Positions 33,425-45,472 of a stretch of DNA of 64,000 nucleotides are shown in pieces. Both the position numbers and the translations under genes were made by a program. How positions within the stretch are numbered: the first letter of the stretch is position 1; each line of letters begins with the position of its first letter. Under the pieces are notes generated by a model. That model saw nothing but the letters and a program-made list of their open reading frames with translations, ran no database searches and had not been told where the DNA came from. This stretch comes from Dactylonectria macrodidyma (Eukaryota; Ascomycota; Sordariomycetes; Hypocreales; Nectriaceae). The stretch is from NCBI GenBank assembly GCA_020744425.1, contig JAGMUV010000004.1, forward strand, positions 1,240,001-1,304,000, in the 5' to 3' direction.

Positions 33425-36400
33425 GGCGTTACAGCAGTCTAGTCAGCTAGCGCACGCAGAAACTGCGGTTAGAATAGACCTGCTATCGGCATTTGAGCTG
33501 CTGAAGCATTCTGGGCACTGTGTCCATCAATCGCATGAGGATTAAGATCGGTCCTTTTTTTTTTGCTGGATGAATGTGTCCCTCGTCGTGCTTACATGAA
33601 ACCATTCCACAAGATCTTGTGATTTAGTCGATAGTGACACTGCGTGGTGAAGAGTGACTGAGATAACCTCAGAGGCGTAGTACGGGCACGCAAGCTACTT
33701 CCATACCAAGCAAACTTAGGGGATACGACAGTGGGAAGGTAGCTCTAGTAAGCCTAGAACGGATAGCTGGACGATGACTCGAGACATGTTCGACGAAGAG
33801 ACATTTGTGAAGAGAGAAACAGCTGAGCCGCAAGGCTGAAGAAGGGTTGCGCATCCGTAACCCAGAACATTAACGAGCCTGTGAGAGAAGCCCCAGTTGA
33901 TGTCTTACATCGGCTTCAGAGAGCGTCCCTAGCCTGCACCGGGAAAATTCCCTGTTAGACCGCCATTAGCTGTTCATAACTTTTGTTACAGTTTGTTTTA
34001 GTTGGCATCATTGGAAGGAGGGTGTTGAGATTCATATTTACATTGGGATCGACTTCTTGACTCCTTTTGGCGTTGTAGAATAGTATTTGCGCGTTGGTGA
34101 ATCGTTGGTACTTCTAGTAGTCGTGGCGAGGCATGAATGTTGGTGGCGTAGGCTCGGCGTGGTGTTGTGACACTGCAAAGCCCAAGTCCCATTCTCTGGG
34201 CAGGGTTTGTTCATCGTGGACCTATCCTCGTAATCTCCCCTATCCCTGCTATCGGGTGGGCTTTGACTGGTGCTGCGTTATTATCCATCGTGACCAAAGG
34301 GCTTGTCGTACCGCGTACGGCACATGGCATCGGTACCGTGGAGTCGCCCCGTTGCAACCGGACAAGCATTTGCATCCACGGAGATGCATCAGATTACGAA
34401 CTGCAGTGGATGGATGGTGGGGGGTGTTGGGGGTGTTGGAGCGCGCGTAATCGCCCCTCAAGCTCCATTAGAATTCCTTGGTAAAGATCAAGTTGCTGAA
34501 CGATTCTATTCTTAAAGCACATCCCGAGTTTGAGGTCAATCAAGACTGTGCCAGGTTGTTAACTCGGCTCGGCCAAGGAACCCCGAGAACGATGTCTTTG
34601 CAGCAGCCGAGAACACCGATTTTCGAGGGATTTGGCACAAAGAAGTCGGATTTCATCAACCACACGGCTCAAAGCTCTTTGAGGTTGCATCGTCGATGGT
34701 GCGTGACTTGGCGGCTTACTAGATTGGTAGCGGCAAGGGTTGTTCAGAAAGGATGGCGTTTTGAGGCCAGAAGCAGCGGCGGATAAGAACTGTAGCCTAG
34801 AGATGCTTGTAACTCCCCCGCAAGTCTGAGTAAAGAAGATTACGTGGGTAAAGGTCGAGGCCGAGTCATAAGAGAGGAATCCTTACAAGAGAGGGGAGCA
34901 ATGCAAGGAAGTGGAATCATGGTCCCTGGGTTGCGGGCTGAGATGAAACCTCGCCGACCAACATGGCCCAGTGGCGAAAGCGGAACCGCAACCGTGCGCC
35001 TAACCTCCCATTAGAAGAGGACATGAGAGAGAGATTATTGGAATTGGAGAGGAGCCGCAAACGAAGGCATCGTGATGTTGGAAAGCTGTGTGAGTGGATG
35101 GTGGGGGTTGAGGAAGCTAGATGAAGGTGATCAACGGTGTTGGACCACCGCGTGGCTTTCTGTGGGACGGTAGGCTAATGGGCTAGACTAAGGCACGTAA
35201 GTGATACGGACAACGGCCGAGCTTGGCCGCCCGTTCGAGCCGGGCTTCGAGAAGGATATGATTATTCTACCCAGGTAGTCTACTGTACCTTGGGGAGATG
35301 AGTATTGTACATACACGCACTGTATCGCCTACTTACAAGGGTAATACCCGCCGCACGCCGCACGCCGAGCCCCGGACCCCGGGGGGTTCGGTGCGTCGGC
35401 GATTGGGCGCCAGACCGACGGCCTTTGTCCTCCGCGACTCCACCGTGCCCCAAAGTCGGACCACTGTAAGGTGAGGAAAAGAAGATGTAAGCAAGCAGAA
35501 GAGCAAGTGGGAATTCCCCCGCCGAATGAACCACCGAACCATGTCGAGATGGATGGATGCCCTCCAAACGAGATCCAAACCACTGATCTGCGGAGAAATG
35601 GGAGTCGTCCCCCTCCCCTCCTCCTTGACGGCGCGGGGAAGTACTAGCTAGGGGGCTGGCTGGCTGGTTGGAGTTTCTGCGGGGGAGATGAGATGATGGG
35701 GTTCAAACCCATTCATCAAAGACCGATGCTGATGAATCGACGTTTGCGTCCATCCGTCCTTACACATATACCCGACAAAACATAATACTGACGGAATTGG
35801 TCTTCCATCTCTTTTCCAAGATCCCGGACCTGGGAGGGCTATACGATTGTTGTGTCCCCAATACGTGATGCTCTGCCGCGACCCTGGTTGGCGGGCTGTC
35901 GTGTAGAAGATCTTGTCATCCAGCCCGCCATTCTCGTCATCACCCGTCCTGCTTCTCCCGTTCCACACGAGGTATTTTCCCTTTCTTTTTCTTTGTCATT
36001 AGAATTTCTGCCAATTTCCCTGCTTGTCTCACAAGCACCGCTTTTTTACGGTGTCGAGTTATTTTCCAGATGGCTGTGGCAGCGGGCGCAAAAGTGGAGG
36101 AGTTGGAGGAGAAGGGGAGCGAGCGCAACGCTCTCCGACGGCTATCAATAGGCCTGTCACGGCTCGAGGATCAATAACGTCATGCTGGTTCCCTAGCCTT
36201 TTCTTCTGCACCTAATTTTATCCTTGTCCTCCTCTAGTTTGCGTGCTTTTTTGGTCTTCTTTATTTCCCCAATTGCTCCCGCAATGAGGCGGAGCCGCTG
36301 CGGGCGACGGGTGCTTGCTTGCCTTCGGGAGTTGGCACGCATCTCATAGGTGCACGCATTGCCTCGCCGCGTTGGTGATTTACACATCCGGCTTGGAATT

Positions 36401-39110
36401 GGGGCGCCAAGAGTGGGCTGGCTGGGATCACATTTGACGACGACGGAGCGATTCGAAGCGGAAGCCTGTGTGTGTGCCCTGGCGCAGTTTCGAGTGCAGC
36501 TCGGCAAGGCAAAGCCGATGCTGGCTTGATGTGTACAACTTGCTAACTTAACTAAATCATTGCCCTCTAGGACTAGTGAGGTGGAGATGGATTTGGAGGC
36601 GGCTGTTGTCCACCCTCAAGGCTGAACGAAAACGAAATCTCTAATTAGCAGGCTTGGCCATCTTGGCGTGTGCTCTAAACCGACTTCGACATCCAGGTCG
36701 AGGCCATGCATGCCGTATTCCCGACACAGACACAGTACATACTATTAACCAGTTGTTATTTCGCAACGTTACCGTTCTCGTCAAGAGATGAGCACACACG
36801 GGTTCTCCCATCTAAGCGAAATGTGGAGTAGTCCCTGGCGAAGAGAGGGCGGAGAGATTTAGCTGGGCGACTTTGCTTCGGCGAACGAAGACTACCTATT
36901 AAACATGCCATGACTTGCATACTTCCCCGCGTCTCATGGAGGGGGAAGGGAGGACGAAGGAGGGCGGCCGAGTGTTGTAAGTGGCTTGTCTGACGGATGA
37001 AGTTGGGTACAAGCGGGCGAATTTGATGTTCGCTGCAGCCTTCTTGGGCGTATAAGATTCAGGAGGGCAGGGGACCCGAAGAGGGGGCAAACGATGGATG
37101 ATGGGTCAAGGAGGTCATGGAGGACGAACACCGTCGCCGTGCGTGCGGTGGCTTGACGGAGGCGACGCGGACCACGCGACGGCCAAGGGCGCATGCAGCA
37201 CATAGTAGCCTACCTATTTGTTTGGTCGACGACAACGAACATGATACGGGCGATACGGAGGCGGGTGTGCGCAGTGGGCTGAGATGCGATGAGATGAGCA
37301 GACCCGAGGCCCAGGGCGTGTAAAGGTGAGACCACCCAGCTCGCCGGAACAAGGGACTCTCATGATGCGGTCGTCTCCTGATGGCATCTCGCCGAACAGA
37401 AGGACTGGGCTTCCCCAGAGCAAGCAAGGGGCGTCCCCATGGGGTCTCCAGGAGATCCCATCTCTGGGGGAAGTATCACGGATCTCATCCATCTTGATCA
37501 GTCGATTCAGAAAAGAGGAGAGGATTATGGGGAAGCAGGAGGAGTCAGGCAACCAGGTGAAGAGTACTGAGTTCGTCCACTCCTCACCTACTCTGATGGT
37601 GGAGTATACGCCGAGCCCACAGTGCAATGACGTCCCCATCCGCCCTACCCCCAACGGAAAACACAATCTCTCGGTTAATGTCCGACGTTGGGATCCCGTC
37701 GCGGGTTCCCGTTCAAGGTTCCAGTCCCCAGAAGGGGGGGAGAGAGAGGGCTGCACAAGGAGCGAGACATGGCGGCCGGTGCCCGAGGAAGAGGGCGCCA
37801 TCTCGCGTGGCCGCCCGCAGAAAAAAGAAGCGCACAAAGACACAGGGAATAGCCATGTCCATTCCTTTTCTCTGGCTCCAATCTATGGGTTAGCGTTACA
37901 TGCCTTCTGCAAGGGGGGAGGGAAGAGTGAGGGCATGTGTGCGACTCCAAGAGGAGCAGCGTAAGCGTGAGGCCCCGTCAGCGTACCGTACCCGCTGTCT
38001 TCACTCACTCACACACACTCACATCCTTCACCCACACACATTCATCCCACGACACAACCCACATTAACACCTCCCTAGCACTCCTATACGCACGAGCTGT
38101 GCCCACAGCAAGATGGGCAGATCCGAGACCCCAGCACCGCAAATCCTTCTCCCAACCGCAGACCAGTCGAATCCCAGGCTTTCTCGTGGCCTGTGGGTTT
38201 CGCTTCCCCGCCCCCGGAACAACAACAACGGCGGGCCTGTTGATATGGCCCATCTCTGACCCCAACTCTGCGCTGCACTGTATCATTACCCCCCCCCCAA
38301 TCTCCCTAACGATGTTCCTTCCCTTTTAGTGGCCATATCGTTCGGTCGCTCGCTGGTTCGCTGGTTTGGAGAAGTCCCGCGGCTTGGGTTGGACGCGGAC
38401 GGACGGAAGGGCGGACGAAATGAGAGCATGGGGAAGGAGAGTGTTTCTTCCATGTTGTTGGTGTACTGTACCGCCTTCTTCTCCTCCTCCACCCCTCCTC
38501 CTCCACGTCTTATCCCCCTCCATTTTCTGCTCCTCACTGGGTTGGCGGAGAGCACATGGCTTGTTCTCCACACTACTCCTCATTTCCTCGGGCTTGTTTT
38601 CCTCCACAACGGGGTAATGGCTGGCGAGTATTGGCTTTTCTAGGGTCTTCCTCTCAAAGCCAACTGCCTTCTCCCCATTCCTCTATTGACTTCAACTATA
38701 AGAACAAGCCGGTCCCCCACCCACTCACAGAGATAAAGAATCATCATCCTCGCAGCCATCCGTCTCTTCAGTTTCTGTTGACACTCAGTTGAGCCCTTAT
38801 ACATTGTGTATACACCGTGGTGTTGCCTCCCCCTTGCTTCCCGCCTCAAACGCGATTCACCGTTGCACCATTACTTCCGCTTTCGGAGTCGTTGTTTCGC
38901 ATCATCGACAGTACTGAGTCTACTGTCTTGATCCCGCCTACCAATCCATTGCTCTCCTGCTCGCCTGGTAACGGTATCCCTGTCCTCTCCTTCCCTTCCC
39001 TTCCAACGTGACCCAGAGAGGCAGAGACCCCCGGGGCATCTCCCAATCTGTGCCTCCATCCCACCCATAAACATCCTCGCCTCGGCCTCTTCACCGTTCG
39101 TTGAGAAATC
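33425..39110. other. 5.7-kb gene-poor region and leader of the permease gene
   Basis: No frame here combines an ATG, coding bias and a recognisable domain. The largest, a 212-codon plus-strand frame at 37326-37964 and its overlapping minus-strand frame, contain no conserved block. Palindromic or T-arm-like words occur at 35229-35244 and 35697-35712 but have no tRNA around them. From 37990 to 38070 and from 38480 on, CA-rich and pyrimidine-rich stretches suggest a long promoter and 5' leader for the permease at 39111. Possibly a non-coding transcript or strongly regulated promoter. Confidence 0.45.
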
Positions 39111-40775
39111 ATGAGCGAACTCGACCGGAACGAAGCCTTCGAGGAAAAGGCCACCACTCAGCAGGTCGATCTCGTCAATGACCCTGATGTTGGCTTGTCC
39201 GAGGCTGAGAAGAAAGAGATTGTGCGTGCCTCTTGTCCATGAGAATTAATGGCCTGTTGTTAATAGTACTATAGGAGCGCAAATTGATCCGGAGACTTGA
39301 TCTGAAGCTCATCCCTTGGGTATGTTCTCGCACAGCCCCCTCGATAATCGGGCAAGACTCAGGCCATGTGCTAATCGTGCATAGCTGTGCTTTCTCTACC
39401 TTGTCTGCTTCCTCGATCGTACTAACATTGGAAATGCTAAAATCGCCGGCCTTCTAACCGACGTTCCAATGTCGACCACTCAATTCAATTCAACCTTGAC
39501 CATCTTTTACATTTCATACGCGCTCTTTGAGGTTCTTGCCAACATTCTCCTCAAGAGCACTCGCCCGTCCGTGTTCATCCCAACGATTATGTGAGCATAC
39601 CTCTCCATTATACCATAAAACAATCCATTGACTGTCTTCCAAGGGTTCTTTGGGGCGCTTGCATGCTGGGAATGGGTTTTGTGAAGAATTGGTCTGGTCT
39701 CATGGCCGCTCGGTGGTTCCTTGGCGTGACCGAGGCTGGCCTGTTCCCCGGAATCAACTACTACCTATCATGCTGGTACAAGCGTTCCGAGTTCGGTGCC
39801 CGTGCTGCTTGGTTCTTCTCAGCCGCTGCTCTGGCGGGATCCTTTGGCGGCCTGCTCGCTGCCGGCATTGAAAAGATGGACGGCATTGCCGACATCCCCG
39901 GCTGGGCTTGGATTTTCATCCTCGAAGGCCTCCTGACCATTATTGTCGGCGTCATCTCGTTTTGGATGGTCCACGACTTCCCCGATGAGGCCAAGTTCTT
40001 GTCTGACGAGGATCGCCGCCGCGTGATTCTTCGACTCCAGCGTGATCAGCAGGCCTCGGCACAACACGAAGAGTTCAAGATGAAGTACTTTTGGCAGGCC
40101 GTCACGGACTGGAAGACGTACTGCGGCATGCTCATCTACATGGGTCCTTTGATGCCTCTGTACTCTTTTAGCGTATTCTTGCCCACCATCATCCAGAACA
40201 TGGCCTTTACCACCTCGGATTCTGTCATCAAGAACCAGCTTCTGAGTGTGCCACCATATGCTCTAGCCGCTATTGTCACCGTTTGTGTCGGCATGTACTC
40301 CGATCGAATCCACAGGCGTGGCATCTTCAATCTGATTGTTGCGCCCATCGGTCTGACGGGCTTCATCATGCTGATTGCGTCGACGAACCCGGCCGTGCAA
40401 TATTGTGGATGCTTCTTGGGTGCCCTCGGAATCTACCCAGCCATTCCCATCACCATCACTTGGGTCGCAAACAATATCGAGGGTGTGTACAAACGTGGTA
40501 TCGTCCTTGGTTTCGTGATTGGATGGGGCAACCTAAATGGCATCGTCAGCAGCAACGTTTTCTTCAGCCCGCCTCGCTTCTACGAGGGTCATGGAACGAT
40601 TCTCGCCTTCATGTTTACAGGTCTCTTTTGCGGCAGCGCTATTATGTATACGATGCTTGCGCGCGAGAACAAGAAGCGGTTGAACGGAGAGCGGGACCAC
40701 TGGGTGGAGGGCAAGTCGGCAGAGGCGATTCACGCCATGGGCGACAAGAGGCCCGACTTTATCTACACGTTGTAG
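39111..40775 (+). CDS. MFS anion:cation symporter, allantoate permease (Dal5) type
   Basis: Plasma-membrane transporter of the ACS family, which takes up organic anions such as allantoate, nicotinate, pantothenate or biotin precursors; substrate not predictable here. Four exons (39111-39221, 39275-39319, 39385-39590, 39644-40775) give 497 residues, the usual length. The N-terminus is acidic and hydrophilic. The family signature CFLDRTNIGNAKIAGL follows the first span. Further family blocks are RWFLGVTEAGLFPGINYYLSCWY, GWAWIFILEGLLTIIVG and PDEAKFLSDEDRRRVILRL in the central loop, plus ITWVANNIEGVYKRGIVLGF. About twelve hydrophobic segments are seen. The exon 3/4 border splits an ATG codon (AT/G). 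The very long upstream region is compatible with complex nutrient regulation, which is inference. Confidence 0.92.
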
Positions 40776-43257
40776 TGGGGGCGCTTTGTATTTTGTATTC
40801 TTCCAAGTTTGGATAAATTATGATCATGAGGTTGGGTCCCGTGACACGAGAATTGGATTGAAATTTTGAACATGCTCAGTCGAGTTGATTCTTAGGAGAC
40901 TTGGCACAACGCGAGGTGAAGTGTTGTCACTCAAGTTGACCGAGCGTAATCGACTAAAGGCGGAGAACTTTGGCCGCTAACAAGGAATATGTGAACAAGC
41001 ACCCGGCCTGAACGATGGTACAGTGGTTGGGAATGATGATTGTACGTACATATGTGACTGCTCAGAAATACCTGATATGGAGCATAGATTCGAAGCTGAC
41101 CACACGAGGTTCAAGCTAGGCATTCTTCAGGCTAGCCGTAACTCACACATGTCTAGACGTCGAGGATCGCCAGGCGCGCGCCGAGCCGCTGGCGGGGTCT
41201 CACGGTAACACCCACGTTGACGAGGCTTGACGCAAGGGAAGGCAAACAACACCTCCTTCCTTGATCTTTTAACACTGGCATGGCTGCAAATCTGGCCGCT
41301 AATGCCCTTGTGTCCAAGCCAAATGCAACGCCCAGGCGGTTAGCCGCAACAAGTGCCCAGATAGCGCTGGGTGGCTGGCCTTGGCGAGGGGGTAACAGAG
41401 CGTTGGATGTGGTATTGGAGGCGGGCTTCATGCTGGAAAGAGAGGGGTTAAGGCAGGAGAGGAGCATATGGCTTGAGGCTGAACAGAGGGCTTGATGAGG
41501 GCTGGACTGTCGTGTAGTGAGTGGCGGATGAGGGTTTGCTTGCGGAGGGTGGTGATTGGAACGCCGTGGGTGCGGGCTCGGGCGGCGGCGGCGAGCAGCT
41601 GACAATCAGGGATCGAGGTTTCTTTTTTTGTGGCATCGGCATGCGCGTCGTCGGGACTCGAGAGCCAAGGCGATCATTCTTTCAGTTGGGTCGCAGTCGG
41701 TGTGCCGATGGTACTGCGACGCTGGCTTTTGCGAGTGTGGCGTCCGAATAACAATCCGACGGCAGCGATGGCACCCACATCGAGGACAGAGGCGCCCGGG
41801 CATTTAGTGCGCGTTCAGAGGAATCCTTGTCTTGTGCGCAGTTGCGGCGTTCGAGTTGTGGGCTTATGGGCGTCGGTGTGGATGTGTCGAGGGTTGTGGG
41901 AGACGGTGCCTGTGCATGTAAGCTGAGGTAACTTGGTGGACTCGATCTAGGTCATATGGCTGGTGTTAGCGAGGCAGCTTGCGGTCCCGGCTTTGCAGAC
42001 GGTGGTGGGAGTGGAAGTGGTGGTTTATCCAACACGAGTGCTAACAACAGCCTGACTGGTAATTGACTGATAGGCCGGATCCGGAGAGTCTCTATTTGAG
42101 AAATAAAACACTATCGCGAAACAGAAAAGAGAGAAAGAAGAGCCAAGGGCGAGTTTGCGGGATGGAGAGAGGCGGGAGGGAGGACTGGCGAGAATGGAGA
42201 TTGGTGGATGGGGCAGCGAGGGTTACAGCAGCTGGCTGACGGCTGGGAGCATCTTTGTTGGACGTGGGATTTTTGCACTTTGAAGCTCAGCAGCGCAAGG
42301 AGGGCAGAGAGAAGTCGAGGCGAGTTGAAGTGAGGGCGAGATGGTGATCTCTCTGCCTCTCCTCGTCCTCCTCCATCTCCTGCTCCCATCCGTCCACCCT
42401 CACCTATTCACCTACACTCATCCATTCTTCCACACAATCTCTCCCTCTATACCTATTTACTGCATCGCAACATATTCTTTCCAACAATAGCCCGCAACCT
42501 TCTCCTCCATCCACCTATCGGCTTCCTGCATCGCCCAGCGGTAACACAGCTCCGACTCCAGCTGCTGCGCCCTCCCGCTCGCGCTGCATTCGCCAGTCTC
42601 GACGGGAAGAGAGAGGGGGATAATCACCTCGTTTTCCCTCTCTGCCCAAACAAGACAGCCAAGACTCCCTCAGATTTTTCTCTCGGATACCGACATATTT
42701 TCTCTCTCGGCGCTCCAACAACCGTCTTGCATCACGGGCTCCCGTCGCTCCTGTGCGAGGGCAACACACATACGCAGACGCACGCACACACACACACTCC
42801 CTCTTTTCGCTTGTTCCAGTCCAATCCGTTTCGTGCTTGAGTTTTCCCCCAGTTTGTCTGCACTAGGGGTTTTCCCGCTTGTCTTGTCTTTCTTTCTTTT
42901 CCCCTGCTCCGTCGTTTTTCGAGCGTCTATTCCCTCCCTCTCTCTGAGTTGCTTCAATCCGAGACGAGGCATACCTACTTATCTACCTACTTCACGCTGC
43001 CTACACCTAGTCCGGGCGTCTCTCTTCCCCTCTGTTGCTCCCATCTCAAGCTATCCTTTCTTTGGACGGGGCGGGAAAAGACATACATACATAAATGCAA
43101 GAGTCTTGGAGAGGCAGCAGGACCTTGTCGGTGATACACGCTCATTCTCACCTCCCTCTTTCTTGTACTTTCCTCCAAGCCCTCTCTCTTAACCCTCTCT
43201 GCCTCTTCTCAACTCTTCCATTTCCCTATCATCCCGCCTCCTCTTACGCCGAATGCC
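40776..43257. other. Gene-poor region and long leader of the GPCR gene
   Basis: No supported gene. A minus-strand frame at 41605-41153 begins at a non-ATG codon and is Pro/Ala-rich without a domain. From 42340 to 43250 the plus strand is strongly pyrimidine-rich (CTCTCC, TTTCTTTC), typical of the leader region of the gene that starts at 43258; CA and CT runs occur near 42770-42800. Confidence 0.5.
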
Positions 43258-44870
43258 ATGCAGACGCAGACGCAAACGCTCCTCGCCGCCCGTACCGAGG
43301 CATTGACGCCGGGCCAGTTGCGAACGCTGGTGTTGCTGGAGCGCATAGGAGGCTCCGTCAGCCTGGTGGCCGTCATACTGATCTTCGTCGCCTACGCCGC
43401 TGTCCCGCGCGTGCGCAATATCCAAAACACCTTCATCATGTTTGCGAGCATCGCCAACATTGGCGCTAGCATTGCGAGCATCATTGCGCTGGATGGCTTG
43501 GAGAAGGGAGTTGATTCGGCTCTGTGTCAGGGTCAGGGCTTCCTGTTCCAGATGTAAGTTGATCCAGTTTCTCTTGCCTTTCTCTCTGTTCCTTGAGGTT
43601 CATATGGATCTCGTTTGCGTATGGCTTATTCTAACAACAACGCCCACTGTCATAGGTTCATGCAGTCTGATCCTTGGTGGTCCCTCGCCATGGCCTTCAA
43701 CGTCTTCCTCGTCTTCTTCTTTCGAACCAGCCCTGATGCATTTCACAAGTGGTGGTGGCTCTACTGCCTTATTTGTTACGGAGGTCCCTTTGCCATATCT
43801 CTCGCGTTAGTCCTGGTTAGACGCCCGGACGGCGGACGAGTCTTTGGTCAAGCAACCGTGAGTGCTCCATGGCTTGGCTTCCTTCATTGGCACTTCGGCC
43901 CGACTGACGTATTCGCGGGTAGATCTGGTGCTGGGTCGACCGGGATTGGGAAAACATTCGAATCTACTCTTACTACATGCTAATTTGGATTTGCATCATT
44001 GGATCCTTGCTGTTTTACTTCATGGTTGGATACCACGTCTTCCGTTCCCGGAACCGACTCAAGAGCTTCTCCGCATCCAAGAGCAGAGAGACTGCCACTT
44101 GCGATCAGGTTCATCATGCCATTTCTCATGAACATAGACGAAAAGCTAATAGATGTTATCAGCAATTGCCCCGTGTGGAACTTCACGTCCCGCAAGATTG
44201 TTTCTACGGGACCATTGTCACCGAAGTCCAAGTCGTTCAGTCGGAAGCGATCGAGCCTCCCACTGAGCCTCGACCTGTCCACACACAGTCGCCAACGCAG
44301 CTTTCCTTTGACGAGTCTCCGCCTACGCCGATTCAGCCTGCTCCCAGTCAGTACTTCTCCACTGCCACGTCTCCCGCTGGCGCGCCGCAGCGGGCGAAAC
44401 GTCCACTGCGTCGCATCACGACAGTCACCAGCAGAGCCGTGTCCAAGTTCGTCATCGACGACCCCATCAAGCGGGCGTACCTGCGCACCAGCTTCCTCTT
44501 CGCGCTGAGTGTCCTGGTGACGTGGATCCCGAGCAGCATGAACCGCATCCACAGCTGGCTGGTGGGTGAGTCGCCGTACGAGTTTCACGTCGTGACGGCG
44601 GCCGTCCTGCCGCTGCAGGGCCTCTGGAACGCCGTCATCTTCTTCATCTCGAGCAGCCACTCGCTGCGGGAGGCGTGGCGGGAGGCGTGGCGAGATGCGC
44701 GGGAAGGCCGGCAGTGCGACATGGCCGAGATTGGGCTCGATCGGGTCGTGGTGAGCCCAGATATCGTGTCCGGTAGAGGAGACAGTTGCTTGAATGACAC
44801 GGACTCTGGGAGCGATGTTGAGCTGCGGCGCATGGCAGAGGCGCCGGGGAAGCGGTCGATCAGTATGTGA
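43258..44870 (+). CDS. cAMP-receptor-like G-protein-coupled receptor
   Basis: Seven-span receptor of the fungal cAMP-receptor-like (CRL, Dictyostelium cAR-like) class; ligands in fungi are not known. Four exons (43258-43553, 43656-43857, 43923-44108, 44163-44870) give 463 residues. The first span is SVSLVAVILIFVAYA, followed by RVRNIQNTFIMFASIANIGASI, LCQGQGFLFQMFMQSDPWWSLAMAFN (third span with the family Cys), HKWWWLYCLICYGGPFAISL, IWCWVDRDWENIRIYSYY and LIWICIIGSLLFYFMVGY. A long hydrophilic third inner loop of about 130 residues rich in Pro/Ser/Thr is followed by FLFALSVLVTWIPSSMNRI and VVTAAVLPLQGLWNAVIFF, spans six and seven. The last intron is 54 nt without stops, so it could be retained in frame. 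The acidic-Ser tail may carry phosphorylation sites. Confidence 0.85.
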
Positions 44871-45472
44871 TGGATGCCAGAAGTGTGATGGAGATTGGCA
44901 ATTTTGACGGAGGTCAACAAATGGTATGTGACACTCCTTTTGCAGGATACTTATGTGCTCGAGATGCTCCTGGATAGGTAGCAGTGTGGCGGAGGCTGGC
45001 AAGTGGGTGATGAATTTATAGTTCTGCCGTGGCTCGACCGTCACGACGGGACACTAGAAAATATGCTGGATTGACATCAAGCACATTATATTGTTCATGT
45101 ATTCATTCACCATCGACACCCTCGAATGCACATCAATTACCTTTCGTCCTTGCCTACCTACCTACCTTGATACTCATCTTGAAACACATCCTTTGTGGCG
45201 CAGTCATGGTACTGACTCATCAGAAAGACCCGACAGGGGAGGCACACAACAGGACCAACACCAACACCAACGGCTAAATTAGCTGATGCCTTGACTTTTG
45301 ACCTCGCTGCCGCCCTGCTTGCGATCATCGGGAACAGATAAATACGTACCAATCCGACTAGCAAGCCAAACCTGGCACCTAATCAACTTTTCCCTGTTTT
45401 GCAAACTTCTTCCTGGTCAAATTCGCAATCATCGCCTCTGGGCTTTGCGCTACTCCTTGGTGCCCGCATCCC
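44871..45472. other. Intergenic region
   Basis: 3' flank of the receptor gene and promoter of the NACHT-ankyrin gene, both on the plus strand. Contains a short CCTA microsatellite at about 45153-45170. No gene seen. Confidence 0.5.

Noticed and set aside
35229..35244. T-arm-like hairpin CCCGTTCGAGCCGGG
   Set aside because: No A box, acceptor stem or anticodon arm could be formed around it on either strand, so it is not called a tRNA.
35697..35712. GGGGTTCAAACCC word resembling a tRNA B box
   Set aside because: The five-base T stem does not pair fully and no D arm lies upstream.
37326..37964. 212-codon plus-strand frame with an overlapping 209-codon minus-strand frame
   Set aside because: Both strands equally open and neither shows a family motif.
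41153..41605. 150-codon Pro/Ala-rich minus-strand frame
   Set aside because: Starts at a non-ATG codon and has no recognisable domain.
43980..45044. 354-codon minus-strand frame
   Set aside because: Antisense to the GPCR gene; the sense strand has membrane spans and splice sites, the antisense translation is Arg/His-rich without a domain.
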